A model generated the notes under the pieces. The model saw nothing but the letters and a program-made list of their open reading frames with translations, made no database searches and was not told the origin of the DNA. Shown here in pieces: positions 1 to 8,056 of a stretch of DNA of 9,027 bases. The position numbers were made by a program, and so were the translations under genes. The stretch is from Clostridiales bacterium (GTDB taxonomy: Bacteria; Bacillota; Clostridia; Lachnospirales; Lachnospiraceae), in the NCBI GenBank assembly GCA_021203115.1, contig JAJQBV010000203.1:1-9027 (forward strand). The letters are read 5' to 3'. Numbering within the stretch: the stretch's first letter is position 1; every line of letters begins with the position of its first letter.

Positions 1-33
1 CATCGTATATTTAACATTTTGCACGATTTTTTA

Positions 34-62
34 TTGCAATTCTATTTTTCCTCCTGTATAAT
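34..62 (+). promoter_or_regulatory. Predicted sigma-A promoter of pyc
   Basis: A -35 box TTGCAA (34-39) and a perfect -10 box TATAAT (57-62) are separated by 17 bases. This predicts transcription starting near position 69 and a leader of about 97 bases before the pyc start codon. Bases 1-33 upstream are AT-rich and contain no other feature I can identify. The match to the housekeeping consensus is strong, but the start site is inferred. Confidence 0.8.
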
Positions 63-78
63 GAAACGTAAGGGACAA

Positions 79-119
79 AAAGTCGGAAATCAGATCGTTA
101 CATACATATTTCTGACTTT
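79..119 (+). repeat. Inverted repeat / hairpin in the pyc leader
   Basis: AAAGTCGGAAAT (79-90) and ATTTCTGACTTT (108-119) form a 12-pair stem with one G-U pair and a 17-base loop. It starts about 10 bases after the predicted transcription start. No U-tract follows it, so it is not an intrinsic terminator. It could be an operator, or an RNA structure affecting stability or translation of pyc. I recognise no known riboswitch here. Confidence 0.55.
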
Positions 120-165
120 GGGAGCCGTAGTATCACAATAATTCAATATGAAGGGGGTTTTTAAC

Positions 166-3100
166 ATGAGCAAAGATGTAAAGATCCGGCCGTTCAGGAA
201 GGTGCTGGTGGCAAACCGCGGAGAGATCGCCATCCGTGTTTTCCGCGCACTGAACGAGCTTGGGATCTCAACAGTCAGCATTTTCTCCAAGGAAGACAAA
301 TACGCGCTCTTTCACTCCAAAGCGGATGAGTCCTATCCTCTGAATCCGGATAAGGGTCCCATCGATGCCTAGCTGGACATCGACACCATTATCAAGATCG
401 CGCTGAATGCCAATGTGGACGCCATCCATCCGGGGTATGGTTTCCTGTCGGAGAATCCGGATTTCGTGAATGCCTGCGAGCAGAACGGAATCGTTTTCAT
501 CGGACCTTCCAGCGGCATTATGAATGCCATGGGCGACAAGATTTCCTCGAAGAAAATGGCGATCGAAGCCAATGTCCCCATCATCCCGGGCGTGGACTAC
601 GCGATCAAGGATCCGGCGGTCGCCAGAGAGATTGCGGAGATGGTCGGTTTCCCGGTTATGCTCAAGGCTTCCAACGGCGGCGGCGGACGCGGCATGCGGA
701 TCGTGAACCGCGCGGAGGATCTGGAGCAGGAGTTTAACGAGGCGAAAAACGAGTCGAAGAAAGCCTTCGGCGACGATAAGATTTTTATCGAGAAATATCT
801 GCGCGGCCCGAAGCACATCGAGGTGCAGGTGCTCGGCGATAATTACGGCAATGTCGTCCACCTTTTTGACCGCGACTGTTCCGTGCAGCGCCGCCACCAG
901 AAGGTGGTGGAGTATGCGCCCGCCTTTTCCATCCCCGACGAGACGAGACAGATCATATTTGACTCTGCGATCCGTCTCTGCAAGAAGGTCGGTTACCGCA
1001 ACGCCGGGACGCTGGAGTTTCTGGTGGATGAGGACAACAATCCGTATTTCATCGAGATGAACCCGCGGATTCAGGTGGAACACACGGTCAGTGAGATGAT
1101 CACGAACATTGACCTTGTCCAGTCCCAGATTCTGGTGGCGGAGGGATATCCGCTGGATTCCGAGGAGATCAACATTGCCTCGCAGGATGCGGTGCAGTGC
1201 ATCGGGTATTCGATCCAGACGCGTGTGACGACGGAGGATCCGGCCAACAATTTTCTTCCGGATACAGGCGAGATTACGGTTTACCGCTCCGGCTCCGGAA
1301 ACGGGATCCGCTTAGACGGCGGCAATGCTTTTACCGGCTCCGTCGTTTCCCCGTTTTACGACAGCCTGCTGGTCAAGGCAATTTCTCTTGACCGCACCTT
1401 TGAGGGAGCTGTCCGGAAATCAATCCGGGCGCTGCGCGAGATGCGAATTCGCGGGGTGAAGACGAACATTCCGTTCCTGATCAATGTCCTGAACCATCCG
1501 ACGTTCCGCAGCGGGAAATGCTATACCACCTTTATCGAGGAGACGCCGGAGCTGTTTGACCTGACGATCAGCCAGGATCGCGCGACGAAGATTATTGAGT
1601 TTCTGGGCGATAAGATTGTCAATTCCGGTATCGGCGAAAAGCCTGTGTATGAGAACCGCATTCTTCCCGTGTATGACAAGACGAAGCCGGTGTACGGCGC
1701 GAGGGATGAGTTCTTAAAGCTGGGCGCGGAGGGGTACACCCAGAAGATTCTCGGTGAGAAAAAGCTGTATGTCACCGACACGACGATGCGCGACGCGCAG
1801 CAGTCCCTGATGGCGACCCGCATGAGGAGCAAGGATCTCTGCGGCGCAGCCTATGCGACGAATGCCTTCATGCAGAATGCGTTTTCCGTGGAGGCGTGGG
1901 GCGGCGCTACCTACGATACCGCGTATCGTTTCTTAAAGGAATCCCCGTGGAAGCGGCTGGAGCTGCTTCGGGAGCGGATGCCGAATACCCTGATTCAGAT
2001 GCTGCTGCGCGCCTCCAACGCGGTCGGCTACAGCAACTATCCGGATAATGTGGTAAAGGAATTTATCAAGGTTTCCGCGGATCACGGGATCGATGTCTTC
2101 CGTGTCTTTGACAGTCTGAACTGGGTGGAAAATATGAAGATGCCCATCGAGGAGTGCTTAAAGACCGGCAAGATCGTTGAGGGTACGATCTGCTATACCG
2201 GCGATATCACCAGCCCGGATGAGACAAAATACACGCTGGATTATTATGTGAAAATGGCGCTGGAGCTGGAGAAGCTGGGATGTCATATCATTGCCATCAA
2301 GGATATGGCGGCGCTCTTAAAACCGCTCGCGGCGCGGGAGCTGGTCACTACGCTGAAGAAGGAGCTTCATGTTCCGGTTCATCTTCACACGCACGATTCC
2401 ACCGGAAACGGTGTCAGCACGGTGCTCATGGCGGCGGAAGCCGGTGTCGATATCGTGGATCTGGCGATCGAGTCCATGGCATCCATGACCAGCCAGCCGT
2501 CCATGAATGCGGTGGTCGAGGCGCTTCGCGGCAGCGAGCGGGATACGGGACTTGATTTTGAGGAGCTTGACGAGCTGAGCCGCTACTATGCGCGGATCCG
2601 CAAGGTTTATGCCCCGTTTGAGAGTGATATGAAGGCGCCCAATGCGGAGATTTACAAGTATGAGATCCCCGGCGGCCAGTATTCCAACCTTCTGGCGCAG
2701 GTGTCAAGCATGGGTTCTCCGGAGGATTTCGAGGATATCAAGGCGCTGTACAAGGATGCCAATGACCTGCTGGGCAATATCGTGAAGGTGACACCGACCT
2801 CCAAGGCAGTCGGCGATCTGGCGATCTTTATGTACAAAAACGGTCTGACGAAGGAGAATATTCTGACCGAGGGCGCGGGGCTTTCCTACCCGGATTCCGT
2901 GGTGTCCTACTTTCAGGGCATGATGGGCCAGCCCTACGGTGGTTTCCCGAAGGAGCTGCAGAAGATTGTCCTGAAGGATATCGAGCCGCTGACCGACCGC
3001 CCCGGAAAGACTTTGCCGCCGGCTGATTTTGACGCAATCAAAAAACAGCTCATCGAGAAATATAACTACGGCGACAAGTCCGAGGAAGTGATGCGTCAGA

Positions 3101-3651
3101 AGGCGATCATCTATGCGCTCTACCCGAAGGTGTATGAGGACTACTGCCAGCACTTTGAGATGTACAACGACGTGACCCGTCTGGAGAGCCATGTATACTT
3201 CTACGGACTTCGGAAAAATGAGGAGACCTACTTAAACATCGGCGAGGGCAAGCAGTTGCTCATCAAGTATCTGGAGATGAGTGATCCGGATGTCAACGGG
3301 ATGCGCATCCTGACCTTCGCGGTCAACGGAATGCTGCGCACCGTCAAGATTTTGGATAAGACGTTGGAGATCAAGGCGGACAGCAAGCTGAAAGCCGACA
3401 AGAACAACCCGCAGCATCTCGGCTCCTCCATCCCCGGCACGGTCGGTAAGGTTCTCGTCAAGGAGGGCGACCTCGTGACAAAGAACACACCGCTGATGAC
3501 GGTCGAGGCCATGAAGATGGAGACCACGGTCGTCTCCAGAGTGGAGGGCACGGTCGACAAGATCTATGTCAAGCAGGGTGATTCCGTGCATCAGGATGAT
3601 CTGCTGATTTCCTTCCATTTCCTGAAGGAAGAGACGGAGGAAGAGGAGTAG
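166..3651 (+). pseudogene. pyc: Pyruvate carboxylase, interrupted by an in-frame TAG at codon 69
   Basis: Pyruvate carboxylase makes oxaloacetate from pyruvate, bicarbonate and ATP, refilling the TCA cycle in the cytoplasm. The start at 166 is chosen because AAGGGGG (150-156) lies 9 bases upstream; an in-frame ATG at 148 overlaps that site. With the stop read through, the product is 1,161 residues, the usual length. Domains in order are: biotin carboxylase ([14 protein letters not shown] near 14-27, Gly-rich ATP-grasp loop GGGGRGM near 171, EMNPRIQVEHT near 296); carboxyltransferase TIM barrel (DTTMRDAQQS near 538, KDMAALLKP with the expected carbamylated Lys near 711, HLHTHDSTG near 738); and biotinyl domain with AMKM, biotin-accepting Lys1117 (codon 3514-3516). 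The chain ends in a Glu-rich tail. The only defect is TAG at 370-372, where relatives have Tyr in the context DAYLDID. No ribosome binding site precedes a restart codon, and a restart would lose the N-terminal fold. Family assignment is certain; functional status is not. Confidence 0.93.
370..372 (+). other. Premature amber codon inside pyc
   Basis: The frame reads GCC TAG CTG GAC, between GPIDA and LDIDTIIKIA. Biotin carboxylase domains normally have Tyr in this place, and a single third-base change from TAC or TAT gives TAG. TAG is also the normal terminator of pyc itself, aroD and aroK, so genome-wide reassignment of TAG is unlikely. Confidence 0.95.
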
Positions 3652-3666
3652 AAGGCCGGAACTTTG

Positions 3667-5049
3667 TTAATATACCAGCATCGGCTGCCGGTATTCTGAC
3701 TTTAACCGGCTGCCGGAGCAGGTAAAGAGGATTCGTTTATAGATTTCGGAAGAACGCAGGGTAAGATCGAGTAAGCGGTTTTGCCCTGCGTTTAATTTTT
3801 CCCCGTTTTTGGCTAGCTGAGTCAGGATCGGTATGTCTGCCTGTGACTGCATGGCTTTCAGCAGAGGCGCCGCTTCCCGCCGGAAGCCGAGAACGCGCAC
3901 AAAGGGAGCGTGGCTGCAGGAAGCGGAGAGCTGCAGATCCTCTTTCGTGATATCCAGAAGAACCTGTGCCAGATACCGGCTGACGGCCGTGTATGTCTGG
4001 TTTTTGGTCTTGAGCAGGGCGGCAAAGGATGTCCAGCTCTCGAAATTTTCCAGAAGGTTTTCCGTGCGGAAGGCGAGCCCGGAGTTGTCGGGGCCGAAGC
4101 AGGAAAGCCGCTCCTTTTTTTCGGTAAGTGCGTAAAACAGAAGGTCGGAGAAATCGTTTTCGCAGAGACACCGGCGGTTGGACGCGGCATGCTGCAGGAC
4201 ATTTGCGATGTCTGTCGGGGTACAGTGCGCCAGTTGATCATCTGTCATATAATTGGGAGCGCAGGATGTGAATTTTTCTTCGGTTTTGTCCTGACGAGTG
4301 GACAGGGGCAGTTCGAAGATATCGGTTGAAGGTAATATGCGGGTGCGGCTGGTATTACAGATGCTGTCCGAGAACAGGTAATGCCGTATCGCGGTGGCAG
4401 AGCAATACCCGTCGGACAGGTTGGCATCGTGGTAGGCGCTTCCCTGCCGGGGAATCATGCAAAGAGCCAGTGAGCTGTTTCGCTTGCGGATTGCTTTGGC
4501 GTATTCCAGAGCGAGGATATTGTTCGGCCCGGAGAGGAGCTGCCGGACAGAAGATGTGGACTCTGTTTCCGCACCGCCGATCTCGTTTCTCAGATACTGC
4601 TCCGCCGCCATTTCTCTGGCTTTCGGGAAGGTGAATCCCTCCCTTGTATATGAAGCGAGAAGATGCCGGTACTCCTCCGGTTCGTCGGCGAGCAGTGCGG
4701 TGACTTTTTCAAAAAGACCGGAATCGGCGTCGGCGTTTTCGCAGCCGCAGCTCACGACATCCACCACACCCAGCCGGTCGAGCAGGGAGATGCCGCCCAT
4801 GGCGAACCCTTCCGCACTGGAGAGGGCAGCAGTGACAGGGAGCTCCACGACAAGATCCGCGCCGTGGCACAAGGCCATGTCGGCGCGGTCATACTTGTTT
4901 AGGATCGCCGGCGCCCCGCGTTGGACAAAGTCACCGCTCATGACGACGATGACATAGTCCGCGCCGGTGCGGCGGCGTGTCTCTTCGATGTGAAACTGAT
5001 GCCCGTTGTGGAACGGGTTGTATTCGGCAATGATTCCCGCTGTTTTCAT
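3667..5049 (-). CDS. tmcAL: tRNA(Met) cytidine acetate ligase TmcAL
   Basis: Family members (formerly YlbM/DUF795) use acetate and ATP to form N4-acetylcytidine at the wobble position of elongator tRNA-Met, protecting accurate AUG reading. The 460-residue product starts with the nucleotidyltransferase signature IIAEYNPFHNGH (residues 6-17, the HxGH-type ATP site HNGH). MSGDFVQRGAPAILNKYDRA (38-57) follows, then GADLVVELPV and, further on, GPNNILALEYAKAI, all typical of TmcAL. It is somewhat longer than the roughly 400 residues I expect. I start at 5049 because conserved sequence begins at once there. A longer frame reaching into aroF adds 47 residues without family character. The ribosome binding site is weak (AGGA, about 11 bases upstream), and the gene lies 55 bases after aroF, so translation probably relies on the aroE-aroF-tmcAL transcript. 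The stop is TAA. Confidence 0.9.
   Translation of the reverse strand: MKTAGIIAEYNPFHNGHQFHIEETRRRTGADYVIVVMSGDFVQRGAPAILNKYDRADMALCHGADLVVELPVTAALSSAEGFAMGGISLLDRLGVVDVVSCGCENADADSGLFEKVTALLADEPEEYRHLLASYTREGFTFPKAREMAAEQYLRNEIGGAETESTSSVRQLLSGPNNILALEYAKAIRKRNSSLALCMIPRQGSAYHDANLSDGYCSATAIRHYLFSDSICNTSRTRILPSTDIFELPLSTRQDKTEEKFTSCAPNYMTDDQLAHCTPTDIANVLQHAASNRRCLCENDFSDLLFYALTEKKERLSCFGPDNSGLAFRTENLLENFESWTSFAALLKTKNQTYTAVSRYLAQVLLDITKEDLQLSASCSHAPFVRVLGFRREAAPLLKAMQSQADIPILTQLAKNGEKLNAGQNRLLDLTLRSSEIYKRILFTCSGSRLKSEYRQPMLVY
3672..3694 (-). other. Hairpin at the convergent pyc/tmcAL junction
   Basis: On the minus strand a 9-pair stem with one G-U pair and a 5-base loop covers the last codons of tmcAL. 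On the plus strand the same stem has one A-C mismatch. It is followed only by weakly U-rich sequence on either strand. It is the only candidate terminator for the two converging genes, and a poor one. Confidence 0.3.
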
Positions 5050-5104
5050 GAGGCTGATGTCCTGTCTGTGTAGGGGATTCTGAAAAATGGATTGCGAAAA
5101 TGTA

Positions 5105-6133
5105 TTACGCGGTCTCCGCAATATGGTACAGCAGCTTTTCGGTCTCATCCCAGCCCAGGCAGGGGTCTGTGATGGATTTCCCGTAGACATGTTCGCCGAT
5201 TTTCTGGCTGCCGGGCTCGATGTAGCTCTCCACCATGACGCCCTTTACAAGCGTGCGGATCTCCGGGCTGATGGAGCGATTGTGAAGAATCTCATCCACA
5301 ATCCGGATCTGCTCCATGTATTTTTTGCCGGAATTGGAGTGGTTCGCGTCCACGATACAGGCCGGGTTGACAAGATCCATCTGCTCATACATATTGTGCA
5401 GGCGGATCAGGTCCTCGTAGTGGTAGTTCGGGAGCGTCACGCCGCGCTTGTTGACTGCGCCCCGGAGAATAACATGGGCGAGCGGATTGCCGCTGGTGTC
5501 CACCTCCCATCCGCGGTGGGTAAAATGGTGCGGGTGCTGCGCCGCGAAGACGGAATTCAACATCACGGAGAGATCGCCGCTGGTCGGGTTCTTCATGCCG
5601 CTGGCCACGTCAAAACCGCTGACGGTCAGGCGGTGCTGCTGATCCTCCACGGAGCGGGCGCCGATGGCCACGTAGGAGAGAAGGTCGTCCACATAATCCC
5701 AGTTCTCCGGGTAGAGCATCTCGTCCGCCGCTGAGAGTCCGGTCTCCTCGATCGCACGTAGATGGAGCATCCGGACAGCAATCAGCCCGGCCACCATGTC
5801 CGGCTTTGCCTCCGGATCCGGCTGGGTCGCGATCCCCTTGTAGCCCTCCCCGGTGGTGCGGGGCTTGTTCGTATAAATGCGGGGAATGAGAATCAGGCGG
5901 TCCTTCGTCTGCTCATTGACCCTCGCCAGCCGGTGGATGTAATCCATGACCGGCTCCTCACTGTCCGCCGAACAAGGCCCGATAATGACCAGAAATTTGT
6001 CCGACTCCCCGCGGATCACCGCGCTGATCTGTGCGTCCCGCTCCTCCTTCAGCGCCTGTAACTCCGCGCTCAGAGGAAACTCTTTTTTAATCTCTGCCGG
6101 GGACGGCAGCTCTCTCAGATATGTGAAACTCAT
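5105..6133 (-). CDS. aroF: 3-deoxy-7-phosphoheptulonate synthase (DAHP synthase), class I AroF/G/H type
   Basis: This enzyme condenses phosphoenolpyruvate and erythrose 4-phosphate to DAHP, the first committed step of aromatic amino acid synthesis. The 342-residue length fits the E. coli-type class. Expected active-site and metal residues are visible: Cys54 in GPCSADSEEP (metal), Lys90 and Arg92 in NKPRTT, Arg160 in GARSVEDQ, Lys181 in GMKNPTSG, Arg224 in ILRGA, His265 in DANHSNSGK (metal), Glu302 in MVESYIEPG (metal) and Asp323 in KSITDPCLGW (metal). The N-terminal region (ELPSPAEIKKEFPLS) resembles the segment that forms the feedback-inhibitor site in the E. coli isozymes, so allosteric control by an aromatic amino acid is plausible, but which one cannot be read here. 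A good AGGAG lies 9 bases before the ATG. It follows aroE by 29 bases, indicating co-transcription. Isozyme letter aroF versus aroG is arbitrary. Confidence 0.95.
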   Translation of the reverse strand: MSFTYLRELPSPAEIKKEFPLSAELQALKEERDAQISAVIRGESDKFLVIIGPCSADSEEPVMDYIHRLARVNEQTKDRLILIPRIYTNKPRTTGEGYKGIATQPDPEAKPDMVAGLIAVRMLHLRAIEETGLSAADEMLYPENWDYVDDLLSYVAIGARSVEDQQHRLTVSGFDVASGMKNPTSGDLSVMLNSVFAAQHPHHFTHRGWEVDTSGNPLAHVILRGAVNKRGVTLPNYHYEDLIRLHNMYEQMDLVNPACIVDANHSNSGKKYMEQIRIVDEILHNRSISPEIRTLVKGVMVESYIEPGSQKIGEHVYGKSITDPCLGWDETEKLLYHIAETA

Positions 6134-6162
6134 AGTGTGTATCTCCTATAATCATATAATCC

Positions 6163-7029
6163 TTATGAATTAATAATCTTATCCTTTATCAGCTCCACCG
6201 GCATTTCCTCCCCGGTCCAGCACTTAAAGGAAGCCGCGCCCTGAAAGAGCATCATGCTCAGCCCGTTGTAAGCCGGGCAGCCGGCCTTTTCGGCCATCTC
6301 GCAGAGCCTGGTGTGCCGCGGGTTATATACAATGTCGTAGACAACCAGACCCGGATGAAGAAGAGAGACATCCGGAATCGGGCAGGCTTCCGCGCGCGGC
6401 GCCATGCCGACGCTGGTGGCGTTGACCAGAATCGCGCTCTCCGCAATGCTTTTTCTCATCTGTTCAATGTCGTCGAAGGGGTATACACGAACGGTGCAGC
6501 CGGTTCGCTCCTGCACCCGCCCGGCAAACGCCAGCGTCTGTTTAAATACCTCCGGGCGCTTCCGGCGGAAAATATCGATCTCAGAAACCCCGTCCAGAGA
6601 TGCCTGGCTGATGATGGCCGTCGCCGCGCCTCCGGCGCCGAGAAGGGTCATTTTTTTCCCGATAATATCGTGCCCGTAATCCGCCACGGAACGCATAAAG
6701 CCTTCACCGTCCGTCGTGTGGCCGATCATGCGGCCGTCCCTCAATATGACAGTATTGCAGGCGCCTGCCAACTGCGAGGCGGGCGTCAGCTCATCCATGT
6801 ATTCCCTGATCTTTACCTTGCAGGGCATTGTTACATTGTAGCCTTTCACCCCGATCTCCTGCAATCCGTACACGACTTTTGCAAGATCCGACTGTCCGAC
6901 ATCAAACGCCAGATAGACATAATCCAACCCCAGCGCCTGAAACGCCAGATTGTGCATTTTGGGGGAAATACTGTGTGAGATCGGACTGCCGATGAGGCCG
7001 GTCAGCCCGGTTTTTCCTGAAATTTCCAT
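6163..7029 (-). CDS. aroE: Shikimate dehydrogenase
   Basis: AroE reduces 3-dehydroshikimate to shikimate with NADPH (step 4 of the pathway). The 288-residue product shows shikimate-binding SHSISP (18-23), NVTMPCK with catalytic Lys71, CNT (91-93) and TTDGEG with catalytic Asp107. It also shows the Rossmann nucleotide loop GAGGAA (131-136), NATSVGM (203-209) and the C-terminal YNGLSMMLFQGA (254-265). The catalytic-loop residue before Lys71 is Cys; many homologues have His or Asn there, and the Lys/Asp pair is intact. The start at 7029 is preferred over an ATG 15 codons upstream because AAAGGA lies 9 bases before it and conserved sequence begins there. It is the first gene of the leftward unit, driven by the promoter at 7104-7132. 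The stop is TAA. Confidence 0.95.
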   Translation of the reverse strand: MEISGKTGLTGLIGSPISHSISPKMHNLAFQALGLDYVYLAFDVGQSDLAKVVYGLQEIGVKGYNVTMPCKVKIREYMDELTPASQLAGACNTVILRDGRMIGHTTDGEGFMRSVADYGHDIIGKKMTLLGAGGAATAIISQASLDGVSEIDIFRRKRPEVFKQTLAFAGRVQERTGCTVRVYPFDDIEQMRKSIAESAILVNATSVGMAPRAEACPIPDVSLLHPGLVVYDIVYNPRHTRLCEMAEKAGCPAYNGLSMMLFQGAASFKCWTGEEMPVELIKDKIINS

Positions 7030-7103
7030 CGTAAAAAATCCTTTCTGTGCGAAACACCGCGGTTGGATCTGCAATGCCGCCCCTGATAAATTGCTTACAG
7101 TTT

Positions 7104-7132
7104 AGAATAAAACAAGGCGGAAATAAAGTCAA
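7104..7132 (-). promoter_or_regulatory. Predicted promoter of aroE-aroF-tmcAL
   Basis: On the minus strand the -35 box TTGACT (7132-7127) and -10 box TATTCT (7109-7104) are 17 bases apart. Transcription should start near 7097, leaving a leader of about 68 bases with no recognisable T-box, riboswitch or leader peptide. Confidence 0.7.
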
Positions 7133-7138
7133 TGACTT
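7126..7138. repeat. Palindrome between the divergent aro -35 boxes
   Basis: AAGTCAATGACTT is a perfect 6+1+6 palindrome centred on 7132. It covers the whole aroE -35 box and the first two bases of the aroD -35 box. Its position suits a regulator acting on both promoters, but part of the symmetry may simply come from the promoter boxes. No known operator is recognised. Confidence 0.45.
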
Positions 7139-7165
7139 GCGTCTTTTTTGGGGATGGGCTATACT
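7137..7165 (+). promoter_or_regulatory. Predicted promoter of aroD-aroK
   Basis: The -35 box TTGCGT (7137-7142) and -10 box TATACT (7160-7165) have a 17-base spacer. Transcription should start near 7172, giving a leader of about 25 bases. The -35 is only 4 bases from that of the divergent aroE promoter. Confidence 0.7.
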
Positions 7166-7175
7166 GATATCAGTA
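7162..7175. repeat. Palindrome overlapping the aroD -10 box and start site
   Basis: TACTGATATCAGTA is a perfect 14-base palindrome. It overlaps the last four bases of the -10 box and the predicted transcription start of aroD, a classical place for a repressor operator. The regulator is unknown. Confidence 0.45.
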
Positions 7176-7196
7176 ATGTGAGAAGGGGATGGGATT

Positions 7197-7967
7197 ATGC
7201 AGGAACCGTTTGATGTGAAGGGAGTCCGCATCGGGGAAGGACGCCCCGTGATCTGTGTGCCGGTGGTGGAGACGGGCGCCGCGGCGATCGTCGGTAAGAT
7301 TGACGCGCTTGTGAAAAAGGGCGTGCAGATGATCGAGTGGCGGGTGGATTGCTTTGAGGAGATCGACCGGCCGGAGCGTGTGAAGGCGGTGCTGGAGGAG
7401 ATCCGGCCGCTGACGGAGCAGACTGTCATGCTTTTTACTATCCGTACTGCCAGGCAGGGCGGGAATACGGCGCTGGAGGAGAAAAAGATTCTCTATCTGA
7501 ATGAACTGGCGGCAAAAAGCGGCAGCATCGACCTGATCGATCTGGAGTTTTTTGAGGCGACGCGGCCGGAGCGGGAGATCCGCCGCTTCCAGAAAATGGG
7601 CGTCCGCATCATTGCCTCTCACCACGATTTCCATGCGACGCCGGATGACCGGATCCTGCACATGCTGATGGAGCAGATGAAGCACGGCGGGGCGGACATC
7701 GCCAAGCTGGCGGTGATGCCGAACTCGGCGGACGATGTGCTTCGCCTGATGAAGCTGACCAATGATATAAAGCAGAAATACCCTTCGCTTCCGCTGGTCA
7801 CCATGTCCATGGGCGGGCTCGGTGTGATCAGCCGTGTCTGCGGTGAGACCGTCGGGTCGTGTATCACCTTCGGGGCGGACGGACAGGTGTCCGCGCCGGG
7901 ACAGCTACAGATGGAGACGCTGGCGGGCATATTGGATGCGCTGCACGCGTCGGGGACGAGTGCGTAG
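7197..7967 (+). CDS. aroD: 3-dehydroquinate dehydratase, type I
   Basis: AroD dehydrates 3-dehydroquinate to 3-dehydroshikimate (step 3) through a Schiff base. The 256-residue length is typical of the type I TIM-barrel enzymes. Visible residues are Glu47 and Arg49 in EWRVD, Arg83 in TIRT, the catalytic base His143 in SHHDF, Schiff-base Lys170 in IAKLAVMP, Arg213 in GVISR, and Ser232 and Gln236 in VSAPGQ. The Glu that normally pairs with the catalytic His in the xxEGG motif is Gln87 here (RTARQGG); I recall Gln also in the S. aureus enzyme, so activity is expected. AAGGGG (7183-7188) sits 8 bases before the ATG. Its promoter is divergent from aroE, and aroK follows after 89 bases. The stop is TAG. 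Confidence 0.95.
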   Translation: MQEPFDVKGVRIGEGRPVICVPVVETGAAAIVGKIDALVKKGVQMIEWRVDCFEEIDRPERVKAVLEEIRPLTEQTVMLFTIRTARQGGNTALEEKKILYLNELAAKSGSIDLIDLEFFEATRPEREIRRFQKMGVRIIASHHDFHATPDDRILHMLMEQMKHGGADIAKLAVMPNSADDVLRLMKLTNDIKQKYPSLPLVTMSMGGLGVISRVCGETVGSCITFGADGQVSAPGQLQMETLAGILDALHASGTSA

Positions 7968-8056
7968 GGAGCAGAGCAATCTGTTGTATCATAGAGAGCT
8001 GCAGCATCCTGTGATCGGGATGGCAATAGGGTGTGATGCGTTTGCAGGAGGAACAG

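Noticed and set aside
370..372. Pyrrolysine or genome-wide TAG recoding in pyc
   Set aside because: TAG is the normal stop of pyc, aroD and aroK in this window, there is no pyl gene here, and the site corresponds to a Tyr, not a known pyrrolysine position.
268..1083. Long open frame (271 codons) antisense to pyc
   Set aside because: It overlaps conserved carboxylase sequence, has no ribosome binding site or recognisable domain, and is expected as a codon-bias shadow in GC-rich genes.
415..3651. An independent shorter carboxylase starting at GTG 415
   Set aside because: There is no ribosome binding site before the GTG, and the product would lack the start of the biotin carboxylase domain. 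It is the remainder of the interrupted pyc frame.
6313..6978. Open frame (221 codons) on the + strand opposite aroE, and a similar one at 5087-5734 opposite aroF
   Set aside because: Both are antisense to well-supported genes and lack initiation signals or family motifs.
7968..8056. Separate promoter or regulatory RNA between aroD and aroK
   Set aside because: Only short fortuitous repeats are seen; no paired -35/-10 boxes and no stable stem.
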